A DNA stretch of 36,162 nt from Bacteroidales bacterium UBA1797 (lineage in GTDB: Bacteria > Bacteroidota > Bacteroidia > Bacteroidales > VadinHA17). The position numbers and the translations under genes were made by a program. The stretch covers positions 2,190 through 38,351 of the forward strand of contig DCFT01000154.1 in NCBI GenBank assembly GCA_002319885.1, read 5' to 3'. Below the pieces are notes generated by a model. It was not told the DNA's origin. It did not search any database and saw only the letters and a list, made by a program, of their open reading frames with translations. Below, piece by piece: positions 28,501 through 36,162 of the stretch (within the stretch, counting starts at the first letter, position 1; every line of letters begins with the position of its first letter).

Positions 28501-28816
28501 TTATATTGAGTGCTCAGACTATTACAGCGGTTATAATTACGATCTGCTTCCAACCAGGTATCACGTATATGATGCTTCTTATGTTAAACTTCGCGAAATC
28601 TCCTTTGGATACAGTCTCCCTCCAAAACTTCTTTCAAAGACTCCTTTATCAAAGGTTACAATATCCATTGTCGGAAGGAATCTTTGGTTGATCTATAAGA
28701 ATATGCCAAACTTTGATCCGGAACTCAGTACCAGCGCCGGTAATGTTCAGGGTATATCAGATGGGGCTTATCCATCAACCCGGACTCTTGGCTTTAATTT
28801 ATCAATTGGATTTTAA
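25577..28816 (+). CDS. SusC/RagA-family TonB-linked outer-membrane protein 2
   Basis: This 1079-residue TonB-dependent transporter is the partner of the SusD-like protein downstream. The signal peptide is 1-21 (TLQA|Q). The carboxypeptidase-like domain (PGVTIQVKGTT, FSYIGMKTQEI), the TonB-box-like EVVVTALG and the plug motifs IRGYKSL, LFVIDGVPI, SVLKGAAATALYGSRAANG and VTTKKG are all present. The barrel is long and ends TRTLGFNLSIGF. The first about 125 residues are very similar to SusC 1, while the barrel diverges clearly, so the two are likely paralogues that take different ligands. It has its own promoter and is separated from unit 1 by a strong terminator. Confidence 0.93.
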   Translation: MKKLFLLIVLFAFISGYTLQAQTIVITGTVTSSAEGEGPIPGVTIQVKGTTVGTLTDLNGKFSLTTPQNATTLVFSYIGMKTQEIDIKGRKVIDVVMEPNIQGLNEVVVTALGISREKKSLGYAVQEVNGDNISKTKESNFVNSLSGKISGVQITQANTMGGSANVLIRGYKSLMNNNQALFVIDGVPIDNSITNSTTQVDGGGGYDYGNAASDINSDDIESMSVLKGAAATALYGSRAANGVILVTTKKGTAKKGIGVTFSGGTTFSKIDKSTLPKIQKEYGGGYGQYYDDPTGYFWYADLDGDGTNDLIVPTSEDASWGAKFDPNLMVFDWKSFEPTDTKHYLKKTPWVAAKHDLRDFFETGIKQNYNIAFDGGNDKGTYRFSYTNLDEKGILPNSKLKKNTFNFAGSYKFSEKLSMESNITYVNDDNKGRYGTGYDPGNPMQSIGQWFQSNVDIDDLKAYWITPDRRQRTWNYKSWDDLAIPAYHNNIYWTRYMNYENDGRDRFFGYALLHYKLTPWLTIDGRASTDTYSEYQEERVAVYSNQTSNYNKFLRNFNETNFDLMAKFNKTFDNFSINGLLGATRRRTTSKSTYGSTIGGLLVPEVYNLMNSQSPIQTSETERLSGVNSAYGSVSLGYRNMLFVDITGRNDVSSTLPTKTNSYFYPSISGSFLFSELAGLKNLKSISLLKLRLNYAEVGNDAPVYSLNSTYVQNANWGTRGMFTNNTTLMNANLKPERTKSLEGGIEAKFLDDRFGFDLSVYKTNSIDQIMPVNISPSSGYTRRYVNSGEIENRGIELAVNATVVKSTDFTWDLQVNWFKNNNKVLSLYEGVDNILLNSAWDISTNIVKGMSYGQFRGYDFVYTNGKRTVGSDGYYLFGDKSDALLGNTLPDWNSGITSVFRYKGFSLSFLIDISKGGHIYSVDNKYGLATGLYAETAGLNAKGNPKRDPVTDGPDSGGMIYDDAVYEDGSKNKTYIECSDYYSGYNYDLLPTRYHVYDASYVKLREISFGYSLPPKLLSKTPLSKVTISIVGRNLWLIYKNMPNFDPELSTSAGNVQGISDGAYPSTRTLGFNLSIGF

Positions 28817-28836
28817 ACATATTAAACAGAAAGATC

Positions 28837-30270
28837 ATGAAAAACAAAACTATATATTGCCTGGTTTTTATCCTGGCTGTTTTTGTGACATCTTGCGAAC
28901 TGCCGGACAATATTGATCATAAGAATGCATCGGTAGTTTCAGCCGATGTATTATTCACAAGGGCTGAGCAAGGTCTTGTTGATCAGTTAACATCAATGGA
29001 TCCAAACCTCAATATATCAAGATTACTGGTTCAGTATCAGTCTGAGGTTACCTACACGACGGAGAGCCGCTACAACTTTTCAGACAGGCAGATTCCTGAT
29101 GCATTTTCAAGACATATCTATGAAGATGTTTTGCTTAACCTGAAAGATGTGAAATCCAAAATTGAATCTCCAGATGAAGTTCTGGTTAAAAATGAAATGG
29201 CAATAGCAAATATTCTGGAGATCTACGCTTACCATGTACTTGTTGATCAGTTTGGTAATATTCCCTATTCAGAATCACTTTTGGGTGCCGATAACAGCCG
29301 TCCAAAATATGATGATGCTTTTACTGTTTACCAGGATCTGATTACCCGCCTTCAGGCAGCCATTGCCGACTTGAAAGCTTCCTCCGGAGCATTTGGCGAT
29401 GCTGATATTATTTATGGCGGGGATGTTTCCCGATGGAAAGAGTTCGCAGCCTCACTTGAATTAAGAATGGCATTAAGGCTTTCTGATGTGCCGGAAGCTA
29501 ATTCAAGTTCACTGGTAGCTCATGCTCTGGCTGATGGCGTATTTACTGATGAGTCAGAAAGTGCAATATTCGTTCCTCTTGGCCAGGTTCCATATGTAGG
29601 ACCATATTATGACTGGTTTGTTGTTCAAGCCAGATTTGATTACTGCCCTACCAATACGCTTATAGATGAGGTGAATTCACTTAATGACCCGCGCCGGGCA
29701 ACATGGTTTACTGAATATCCTTCATCAGGTACCTATACAGGGCTTCCTTATGGAAAAGCCGGTTCAAGTAATTACAAAAGTTTTTCACACTTCGGCGAAA
29801 TCACGATGGACCCAAAATATGCCACAGTCCTGTGCGACTATATAGAAGTTGAATTTCTTCTCGCTGAAGCAGCTGAAAGATCTCTTGGTGGCGTTACTGA
29901 TCCTAAAACCCATTATGACAACGCAATCCTTGCAAGTATGAAATACTGGGGTGTGTCCGACGCAGATGCTGAAGCCTACCTTAATCAGGAGTCAGTTGCT
30001 TATTCAACAGCCCCCGGCGACTACAAGCAGAAGATCGGCACGCAGAAATGGCTTGGTTTATTTGACAGAGGCGTTGAAGCTTGGGCAGAATGGAGAAGAC
30101 TTGATTATCCGGTCTTAAATCCTCCCTCAGGGATGACTTATGCAGATATTCCTGTAAGAATGCCTTATCCTTTTAATGAAAATAAAATGAATAAGGATAA
30201 TTATACTGCAGCTTCTACTGCAATAGGAGGTGACGAAGCAACTACAAAATTATTCTGGGATAAATATTGA
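28837..30270 (+). CDS. SusD/RagB-like outer-membrane lipoprotein 2
   Basis: This 477-residue lipoprotein is the predicted surface ligand-binding partner of SusC 2. The signal peptide ends in VFVTSC with the lipidated cysteine C20. YHVLVDQFGNIPYSES (about 129-144) is the SusD-like sequence for the ligand-facing region. IIYGGDVSRWKEFAASLELRMALRLS (about 188-213) and the C-terminal AWAEWRRLDYPVLNPP and RMPYPFNEN are hallmarks of the same SusD-like subtype as SusD 1. It starts 20 bases after SusC 2. Sequence identity to SusD 1 is limited apart from these motifs, which suggests a different ligand. Confidence 0.91.
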   Translation: MKNKTIYCLVFILAVFVTSCELPDNIDHKNASVVSADVLFTRAEQGLVDQLTSMDPNLNISRLLVQYQSEVTYTTESRYNFSDRQIPDAFSRHIYEDVLLNLKDVKSKIESPDEVLVKNEMAIANILEIYAYHVLVDQFGNIPYSESLLGADNSRPKYDDAFTVYQDLITRLQAAIADLKASSGAFGDADIIYGGDVSRWKEFAASLELRMALRLSDVPEANSSSLVAHALADGVFTDESESAIFVPLGQVPYVGPYYDWFVVQARFDYCPTNTLIDEVNSLNDPRRATWFTEYPSSGTYTGLPYGKAGSSNYKSFSHFGEITMDPKYATVLCDYIEVEFLLAEAAERSLGGVTDPKTHYDNAILASMKYWGVSDADAEAYLNQESVAYSTAPGDYKQKIGTQKWLGLFDRGVEAWAEWRRLDYPVLNPPSGMTYADIPVRMPYPFNENKMNKDNYTAASTAIGGDEATTKLFWDKY

Positions 30271-30289
30271 TCTGAATAATACTAACAAA

Positions 30290-30327
30290 AAAAAGAGGCG
30301 TTTCCTGAAATGAGGGCGCCTCTTTTT
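30290..30327. terminator. Bidirectional terminator between convergent units
   Basis: AAAAAGAGGCG (30290-30300) pairs with CGCCTCTTTTT (30317-30327) around a 16-base loop. A-run on the left and T-run on the right let it work in both directions: it ends SusCD unit 2 on the plus strand and the CNNM gene on the minus strand, 25 bases beyond its stop. Confidence 0.88.
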
Positions 30328-30351
30328 AATTATCTTATTTATAAGGCATTT

Positions 30352-31611
30352 TCAACCAATCTTCAGATCTACCAGCTCAAGCCTTGTTGCTGTGGCCTTC
30401 AATACTTTGAAAACGAGGTTTTTAATCCTTATTAAATCGTTATTTCCGGGGATACTTCCATGATAAAAAAGTATCATTCCGGCAAGCGTTTCATAATCAT
30501 CTTCTTCAGGGAGATTCAGATGATATTTTTCGTTCAGATAATCAATCTCAAAACGTCCCGATAGTATATATTCATTTGGTCCGATAACCTTTTCGATGAG
30601 ATCGGTTGTATCGTGTTCATCTTCTATGTCTCCAACAATTTCTTCAAGCACATCTTCAATTGTCACCATTCCTGATGTTCCACCGAACTCGTCGACAACC
30701 AATGCAATATTCTTCTTTTCTCCCACAAATAGCTTCAGGAGCTTATTGGCAGGCATAGTTTCCGGAACAATTGCAAGTTTCCTTATCATCGATTTTATGT
30801 CCTTCGGGTTTTTGAAAATGTCTTTTAGTTCGAAATATCCTATAATATTGTCAATTGTATCCTGATAGATAAGAATCCTGGAAAGCCTCGTTTCGACGAA
30901 TTTCTCTTTAAGTTTTTCCATGGTACTCCCTATTTCAACAGCTTCAATTTCAGTCCTGGGAACCATACACTCTCTGAGTTTCACGTTTGAAAAATCAAGC
31001 GCATTCTGAAAGATTCTTATGTCGCGATGCTCTGGTTCCGATTCTTCCTTAATCTGATTGCTCAGATTAACAAAATGATCCAGATCAACTTTACTGAAAA
31101 CAAGATTCTCCTGCTGTTTTTCTCCGGGTTTGATTTTGAAAAAGATCCTGATGAAGAGGTTAGCCAAAGCCAGTGTAAATTTGCTGATAGGGTAAAAAAG
31201 GAAAAAGAAAATCAGAGTAGGGATACTTAAAAACTTAAGAAAAAAATTAGGAGAAATGATAAAGATTGTTTTTGGAAGGAATTCTGCAACCAGCAGGATG
31301 AGTGCTGTGGATAGTATTGTATTTATTATAAGGATAAGTAGATCGGAATCGAGTATAGGCGTAAGAAATGTTCCAAGAATTTTGGAAAATACCAAGCCGT
31401 AAATAACCAGTGAGAAATTATTGCCTATTAGCATTGTGGCAATATACTGACCGGGGTTATCTGTAAATAGCTTAATTATTCTCGATCCGAATACCCTCTG
31501 TTTCCTGTCAAGTTCAATCCGGAGCCTGTTCGATGCCACAAAAGCAATTTCCATACCCGAAAAGTAAGCAGACAGGATTATTGCAAGAATTATAATAAAG
31601 ACTACATTCAT
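30352..31611 (-). CDS. CNNM/CBS/CorC-family membrane protein (hemolysin family)
   Basis: In this 419-residue protein a DUF21/CNNM membrane domain (about 1-190, starting FSGMEIAFVASNRLRIELDR) is followed by two CBS domains. The first includes MVPRTEIEAVEIG and the second VVDEFGGTSGMVTIEDVLEEIVGDI. A CorC-HlyC transporter-associated domain closes the chain (about 340-419). Family members are linked to divalent-cation efflux or homeostasis; the hemolysin name is historical. The gene lies downstream of lptC, not in the gldD neighbourhood of gldE, so I give no symbol. The start overlaps none of its neighbours and the stop lies just before the shared terminator. Confidence 0.9.
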   Translation of the reverse strand: MNVVFIIILAIILSAYFSGMEIAFVASNRLRIELDRKQRVFGSRIIKLFTDNPGQYIATMLIGNNFSLVIYGLVFSKILGTFLTPILDSDLLILIINTILSTALILLVAEFLPKTIFIISPNFFLKFLSIPTLIFFFLFYPISKFTLALANLFIRIFFKIKPGEKQQENLVFSKVDLDHFVNLSNQIKEESEPEHRDIRIFQNALDFSNVKLRECMVPRTEIEAVEIGSTMEKLKEKFVETRLSRILIYQDTIDNIIGYFELKDIFKNPKDIKSMIRKLAIVPETMPANKLLKLFVGEKKNIALVVDEFGGTSGMVTIEDVLEEIVGDIEDEHDTTDLIEKVIGPNEYILSGRFEIDYLNEKYHLNLPEEDDYETLAGMILFYHGSIPGNNDLIRIKNLVFKVLKATATRLELVDLKIG

Positions 31612-31620
31612 ATATCAAAA

Positions 31621-31803
31621 TTAGCTCTTTTTCCTCTGGCTGTGTCTTATCCAGGCAAAGACAAAACAGGTCAGAGCCATAATTGCAAAGATAGGGATTT
31701 TGTTGTAGCCACTTGATATTGCATACCTGATTCCTGCAGCAATACAAATAACACCAACGGCAATCCAGATAATTTCCATTGCAATAAGTGAACTATTTCT
31801 CAT
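31621..31803 (-). CDS. Small two-helix membrane protein
   Basis: This 60-residue protein has hydrophobic segments at about 8-27 and 35-50, then a basic tail HSQRKKS. It belongs to no family I recognise. Its ATG overlaps the end of lptC by 11 bases (ATGAGAAATAG) and its stop lies 9 bases before the CNNM start. The tight packing supports real translation and points to a role alongside one of the neighbours, such as the CNNM protein. Coding status rests on context and hydrophobicity. Confidence 0.65.
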   Translation of the reverse strand: MRNSSLIAMEIIWIAVGVICIAAGIRYAISSGYNKIPIFAIMALTCFVFAWIRHSQRKKS

Positions 31804-32386
31804 TTGGGAGATATATTATTGCGGTCTCTTTAAAGATTTTTCTTTTAGTAAGATGAGAATCCGATTCAAAGCCGATTCCCTGTATAATCTCATCTTCACT
31901 CGTCATTTTCACAAAACGGTCAGTATAAATCCGGTCTTTCTCCTGATCCCAGAATAAAAGTTCAGTCTCAAGCTTTTCGTTTAATTCGTTTATTACTACA
32001 ACGCTGTCTCTGAGTTCCCAAAGATTATTATCTGTGCATTTTGCATATTTTGAAGTTACCTGTACAGAATCGGTCTTGTTGCTGAAAAGAACTACCTTTA
32101 TTCCGGACCTGAATTCAGTGTATGGTGGAGTTTCTTTGCTGTATTGCTCTATAATGGGCGCTGTCAGTATGAGTTGTACCCGCCCCGAATCAGTAAGAAC
32201 TGTTTTGATGTCTTTACCGGTAAGCGTAGGTAGTGTCATAATATCAGTCTTTTGAATGACAGGAATTTTGTTTTCACAAGATTGAATTATAGCGCTTAGC
32301 ACAAGGAGTGATATAAAAACCAGATAGATCCTGAACTTTAATGATCTGTTATTCCTGAGGGGACAGGTAAATTTTTTAGCTATCAT
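31793..32386 (-). CDS. lptC: LptC-family lipopolysaccharide export protein
   Basis: This 197-residue protein is predicted to be the periplasmic bridge that passes lipopolysaccharide from LptBFG toward LptA/D. The basic N-terminus is followed by a hydrophobic stretch (about 19-34) ending IIQSC, a lipobox-like sequence with C37, so it is likely a lipoprotein as in many Bacteroidota LptC proteins. The body is beta-rich: VQLILTAPIIEQYS, YTEFRSGIKVVLFSN, KYAKCTDNNLWELRDSVV and LLFWDQEKDRIYTDRFVK match the LptC/YrbK pattern. It is packed with the small membrane protein and the CNNM gene downstream. Confidence 0.85.
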   Translation of the reverse strand: MIAKKFTCPLRNNRSLKFRIYLVFISLLVLSAIIQSCENKIPVIQKTDIMTLPTLTGKDIKTVLTDSGRVQLILTAPIIEQYSKETPPYTEFRSGIKVVLFSNKTDSVQVTSKYAKCTDNNLWELRDSVVVINELNEKLETELLFWDQEKDRIYTDRFVKMTSEDEIIQGIGFESDSHLTKRKIFKETAIIYLPNEK

Positions 32387-32484
32387 ATTTAATTAATATA
32401 GATAGGAATATTATTATTATTATTCAAAACAGCGGAATTTGTATACCATTGGCAGCAATCATCTCTGCTGTTATTTGTATTTCC

Positions 32485-33207
32485 TTATGTTGCATTATAT
32501 CCCAGAATAAAATTTAAACCATCAATTACAATATCAGCCATATACATAACATTGTAGTTAATTTTATCTTTAAGAAATTCACCATCGCCACCAGTAAGTA
32601 TAATTTTGGGATCAGTATTTTTATCCTTAAAGCCGCGAATATACTCATTTATTTCGTAGCTAACCCCCGTAACAACTCCTGCAGCTATCGCATCGGTAGT
32701 ATTTCGTCCAGGGAATGTGAAACTCTCCGTTTGGGAAACAAGAGGTAATTTTTCAGTATACATGTTTAATGCTTTGAACCTCATAGTCAGGCCCGGTGAA
32801 ATATTGCCCCCTTTATAACAATTAGCAGAAAGAAAATCGAAGGTCAGGGCAGTACCGGCATCAACAATAAGAATATCTTTATCGGGGAATAAATTAAATG
32901 CGCCGGCTGCCGCAGCCATCCGGTCAGGGCCCAGAGTCTCAGGTGTATCATATTCAATTTTGAATGGAAGTTTGGACCTATTTGAAAGGATGTGAACAAA
33001 AGGGATATTCGGGAAAAAAAGTTCAGAAATTATTAGTGGTATTTCTTTTACAGATGATACAATGGCTTTTTCCACTTTCAGCCCCTGCAGTTTCTGTTCG
33101 AGTTCTTCACAACTCAACCCACTTATCCGTGATTGGGATATTTTTTCATTTCCTTCGAAAAGAGCAAGTTTTGTACTGGTATTACCTATGTCAACAACTA
33201 GATTCAT
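32485..33207 (-). CDS. coaX: Type III pantothenate kinase
   Basis: This 240-residue cytosolic enzyme phosphorylates pantothenate, the first step of coenzyme A synthesis. The N-terminal phosphate-binding motif VVDIGNTSTK (D6) and the middle TLGPDRMAAAAGAF, VDAGTALTFD and GGNISPGLTMR segments are the CoaX signature; NTTDAIAAGVVTG follows. ASKHA-fold length is normal. The next gene, lptC, lies 98 bases downstream. That spacer has a TTATTATTATT microsatellite near 32411-32424 but no gene. Confidence 0.93.
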   Translation of the reverse strand: MNLVVDIGNTSTKLALFEGNEKISQSRISGLSCEELEQKLQGLKVEKAIVSSVKEIPLIISELFFPNIPFVHILSNRSKLPFKIEYDTPETLGPDRMAAAAGAFNLFPDKDILIVDAGTALTFDFLSANCYKGGNISPGLTMRFKALNMYTEKLPLVSQTESFTFPGRNTTDAIAAGVVTGVSYEINEYIRGFKDKNTDPKIILTGGDGEFLKDKINYNVMYMADIVIDGLNFILGYNAT

Positions 33208-33292
33208 AATACAAAAGTAGGAATTATTTGCCCTCCAGACCCCTGAGAAGGAGGTAATTCTCTGTTTTTAAGAAAAATTCTGTACGGGAGAA

Positions 33293-36162
33293 TTAACCCT
33301 GTTTCAGTGCCTGCCCAGGACGAAGAGAAGTCGGGGATGAGGAGCGCAATGTTTCAGGGCTGTCTGCTATGTGAGATTCCAGAATCTCATTCAGTACCTT
33401 TATAGCTGTTTTAACAGACCTCACTTCATTGATTGTGAGGCTCAGTTTCGAAGCTTTTTGTTTCACGTTCATCTGCTTTTGCTTTTTGTTTACGAAATTC
33501 ATGACAGAAACAAAAAGCGCACTTCTGTAAAACTGTGAATTCGGGTCAGAAACAAAGTTGGCAATAAGCATGTCGTTCTTTAACAGGATTTTTTCAATAC
33601 CGATTTTTACTGCAATCCATTTAATTCTGACAATATCAAGAAGTGCCTGTGCGGGCTGAGGTAAATTTCCAAATCTGTCAATAAGCCTCTTCTCAAACGA
33701 ACTTAATTTTTCTTCAGTATCAATCTCATTCAGTTCTTTGTATAACCTTATTCTTTCAGAAATGTTAGAAACATATTCATCGGGAAACATAATCTCCAGA
33801 TCAGTATCGATTTGAAAATCAGAAACGTATGTTTTCTGTTGTACTGGTTTTTTGTAAGCTTCAGCATTTTCTTCAGATAAAGGAGTTTCCCTGAATTCAC
33901 CATCTCTTAATTCAGTCAGAGCTTCATTCAGGATACGCTGATAGGTTTCAAATCCAACATCGGCAATGAACCCGCTCTGTTCTCCTCCAAGCAGGTTTCC
34001 TGATCCTCTGATATCAAGGTCCTGCATAGCAATATTAAATCCACTGCCAAGTTCTGAAAATTCCTCAATGGCTTTGAGTCTTCTCCTCGCCTCATGTGTC
34101 AGTGTGCTAAGAGGAGGGGCCAGAAGGTAACAAAATGCTTTTTTATTCGAACGCCCTACCCGTCCCCTTAATTGATGCAGTTCCGATAGTCCAAAATGAT
34201 GGGCATCGTTAATGAATATCGTATTTGCATTTGGTATATCGAGACCCGATTCGATTATTGTTGTAGCTAATAATACATCATAATCACCCTGAATGAAATC
34301 GTACATCACATTTTCAACATGAGTACCATCCATCTGTCCATGCACAATGGCAGTTTTGACATTTGGACAAATCCGGCTTATCTGTGCCTGTATCAGCCTG
34401 ATATTTTCAACCCTGTTATGAATAAAAAATACCTGCCCGTTTCTTGAAACCTCATATTCTATCCCTTCTTTTATTATCTCTTCATTAAAGCCATACAATT
34501 CGGTAACTATGGGCATCCTGTTGGGCGGAGCCGTATTTATAATGGAGAGGTCGCGGGCACCCATTAATGAAAACTGTAATGTACGGGGAATAGGAGTTGC
34601 AGTAAGTGTCAGTGTATCAACATTGGCTTTGATTTTTTTAAGCTTCTCTTTTACTGAGACCCCGAATCTCTGTTCTTCATCTATTACGAGCAGGCCAAGA
34701 TCTTTAAATTTAACATCATTACCAACAAGTTTATGTGTCCCAATAATAATATCTATTTTCCCTTCGGATAACTGTGCCAGGATTCTTTTCTGATCGGCTG
34801 CCTTTTTATGACGGCTGATATATTCAACATTGCATGGATATCCTTTGAGCCGTGCCGAAAAAGTCTTATAATGCTGCAAAGCAAGAATAGTTGTTGGCAC
34901 AAGTACAGCGGTTTGTTTACTATCTGCAGTTGATTTGAAAGCTGCTCTGATTGCTATTTCCGTTTTGCCGAATCCTACATCGCCACAAACAAGCCTGTCC
35001 ATTGGGTGAGGAGCCTCCATATCCTCTTTAACCGCATTGGATGCAATTAATTGATCGGGTGTATCTTCGTAAATAAATGAAGCTTCCAGCTCGCGCTGAA
35101 GATATGAATCGGGTGAAAAGGAGTATCCCGGAGAAGCCATCCTTTTTGCATAAAGAAGTATGAGGTCTTTAGCAATATCTTTGACCCGTGATTTTGTAGT
35201 CTGTTTCAGTTTTTGCCATGCACCCGATCCAAGTTTATAAATTTTTGGCTCGGTGTTATCTTTCCCTTTATATTTTGAGATCCGGTAAAGAGAATGAATT
35301 CCGACATAGAGAATATCATTATCCCTGTAAACCAGTTTTATCGCTTCCTGAATCTTACCATTAACTTCGATCTTTTCAAGTCCTCCGAATTTGCCAATGC
35401 CGTGATCAATGTGAACGACGTAATCTCCGGGATTAAGACCAGTCAGCTCCTTTACCGATATACTCTCTTTCCTGGTAAAATAACCTCTGATTCTGAACTT
35501 ATGATACCTGTCAAATATCTGGTGATCCGTATATACCGATATCTTAAGGTCATTATCAGTGAAACCGCCATGCAGATTAAGCAATAATGAATTAAAATGA
35601 GCCGCAGGATTTATTTCTGAAAAAATATCCTTCAACCTCTCGATCTGCGACTCGCTCTCTGAGATAATATAAGTCTGATAGCCATCAATATTATTTGACA
35701 GGATCTTATCTGTAAGCAGCTCAAAATTCTTATTAAAAACAGGTTGTGGTTCAGTATGAAATTCAAATCGGGTATCAGGCTCAAACAGACCATGTCTTCC
35801 TATCTCAAGCATTCTGAATTGTTGGCAATTCTCCAGGAACCGGTTCCCTGTCATCACAAGCTCTTTCTTATCGGATATTTGTCCGGCTGCTTCTCTCTGT
35901 GTCGTCTGATTATAAATATTGTTGATTTTTTCCTTAACATACTCCGCATCCTCTATCCATATTAATGAAGATGGTGGTAAAAAGTCAGTGAATGAATCAT
36001 TTATTTCTTCAATTGAAATATCCTGAATATTTGGTATAATGGAAATCTGTTTGTGAATGCTTACAGAGAGCTGATCATCGGTGTTAAATGATCTGATTGT
36101 TTCGACTTCTTCTCCAAAAAAATCTATACGATAGGGCAGATCGGCTGAATAGGAAAAAACGT
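33293..36162 (-). CDS. mfd: Transcription-repair coupling factor Mfd, 5' end outside window
   Basis: This ATP-driven DNA translocase removes stalled RNA polymerase and recruits UvrA. The frame stays open to the right edge: before the first ATG shown (35857) another 101 codons read SYSADLPYRIDFFGEEVETIR..., so the visible part is about 955 residues of a usual about 1100-1150. The CarD-like polymerase-binding domain has GDYVVHIDHGIGKFGG. The helicase motifs are GDVGFGKTE (Walker A), DEEQRFGV, TATPIPRT and the QLRGRVGRS motif. The TRCF C-terminal domain has FPDEYVSNISERIRLYKE. After about ILESHI a 22-residue Ser/Pro-rich tail follows that is not usual. Confidence 0.95.
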   Translation of the reverse strand, partial: VFSYSADLPYRIDFFGEEVETIRSFNTDDQLSVSIHKQISIIPNIQDISIEEINDSFTDFLPPSSLIWIEDAEYVKEKINNIYNQTTQREAAGQISDKKELVMTGNRFLENCQQFRMLEIGRHGLFEPDTRFEFHTEPQPVFNKNFELLTDKILSNNIDGYQTYIISESESQIERLKDIFSEINPAAHFNSLLLNLHGGFTDNDLKISVYTDHQIFDRYHKFRIRGYFTRKESISVKELTGLNPGDYVVHIDHGIGKFGGLEKIEVNGKIQEAIKLVYRDNDILYVGIHSLYRISKYKGKDNTEPKIYKLGSGAWQKLKQTTKSRVKDIAKDLILLYAKRMASPGYSFSPDSYLQRELEASFIYEDTPDQLIASNAVKEDMEAPHPMDRLVCGDVGFGKTEIAIRAAFKSTADSKQTAVLVPTTILALQHYKTFSARLKGYPCNVEYISRHKKAADQKRILAQLSEGKIDIIIGTHKLVGNDVKFKDLGLLVIDEEQRFGVSVKEKLKKIKANVDTLTLTATPIPRTLQFSLMGARDLSIINTAPPNRMPIVTELYGFNEEIIKEGIEYEVSRNGQVFFIHNRVENIRLIQAQISRICPNVKTAIVHGQMDGTHVENVMYDFIQGDYDVLLATTIIESGLDIPNANTIFINDAHHFGLSELHQLRGRVGRSNKKAFCYLLAPPLSTLTHEARRRLKAIEEFSELGSGFNIAMQDLDIRGSGNLLGGEQSGFIADVGFETYQRILNEALTELRDGEFRETPLSEENAEAYKKPVQQKTYVSDFQIDTDLEIMFPDEYVSNISERIRLYKELNEIDTEEKLSSFEKRLIDRFGNLPQPAQALLDIVRIKWIAVKIGIEKILLKNDMLIANFVSDPNSQFYRSALFVSVMNFVNKKQKQMNVKQKASKLSLTINEVRSVKTAIKVLNEILESHIADSPETLRSSSPTSLRPGQALKQG

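Noticed and set aside
30352..31611. Naming the CNNM/CBS protein GldE
   Set aside because: The domain order fits, but the neighbours are lptC and coaX, not gldD, and nothing else points to gliding.
33212..33219. TACTTTTG on the minus strand, a -7-like box 4 bases before the coaX start
   Set aside because: No -33 box at the right spacing, and it would leave almost no leader; a leaderless transcript is possible but unsupported.
1..36162. CRISPR arrays, transposases, phage genes, tRNA and rRNA
   Set aside because: No regularly spaced direct repeats, no transposase or integrase motifs and no RNA gene recognised. Small or divergent RNAs could escape reading by eye.

Overview
This window looks like chromosomal DNA of a Bacteroidota bacterium, most likely an environmental member of the Bacteroidales. 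The evidence is two SusC/SusD outer-membrane pairs, promoters of the Bacteroidota type (TTTG, 20 bases, TAnnTTTG), a Bacteroidota-style ParE/ParC pair, a DUF3109 protein, an LptC lipoprotein next to a CNNM/CBS 'hemolysin', A+T-rich spacers with few Shine-Dalgarno sequences, and repeat-like palindromic spacers. I could run no database search, so the lineage is an inference.

Layout, plus strand, 1-30270. Region 1 (1-4505) is a tightly packed run: the tail of an unknown gene, lipoate-protein ligase, a PlsC-like acyltransferase, an uncharacterised Rossmann-like protein and a membrane-anchored MutS-like ATPase. An APC-family amino-acid/polyamine permease follows (4577-5974). Region 2 (6287-11300) holds topoisomerase IV (parE, parC) and a shikimate kinase that overlaps parC. 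Region 3 (11452-17670) pairs two giant proteins of about 1015 residues each: an NTT/MFS-like 12-helix membrane protein with a HEAT-like and cNMP-binding-like cytosolic part, and a STAND NTPase with one membrane helix, a coiled coil and WD40 repeats. Region 4 (17838-20130) holds phosphoglycerate mutase gpmI and a cysteine-rich DUF3109 protein. Region 5 (20647-30270) is two tandem SusC-SusD units, each with its own almost identical promoter and leader, and each pair followed by a strong hairpin terminator.

Layout, minus strand, 36162-30352. mfd (5' end outside the window), coaX, lptC, a 60-residue two-helix membrane protein and a CNNM/CBS/CorC protein all read leftward. They meet the second SusCD unit at a bidirectional terminator at 30290-30327.

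Most of the window is housekeeping or typical outer-membrane transport. The least explained content is the NTT-HEAT plus STAND-WD40 pair, which could be a membrane-sited sensor system. Next come the membrane MutS homologue, the Rossmann-like protein coupled to plsC, and the two SusCD loci that share promoter, leader and SusC N-terminus but differ in their barrels. No CRISPR array, transposase, phage gene, rRNA or tRNA was recognised.
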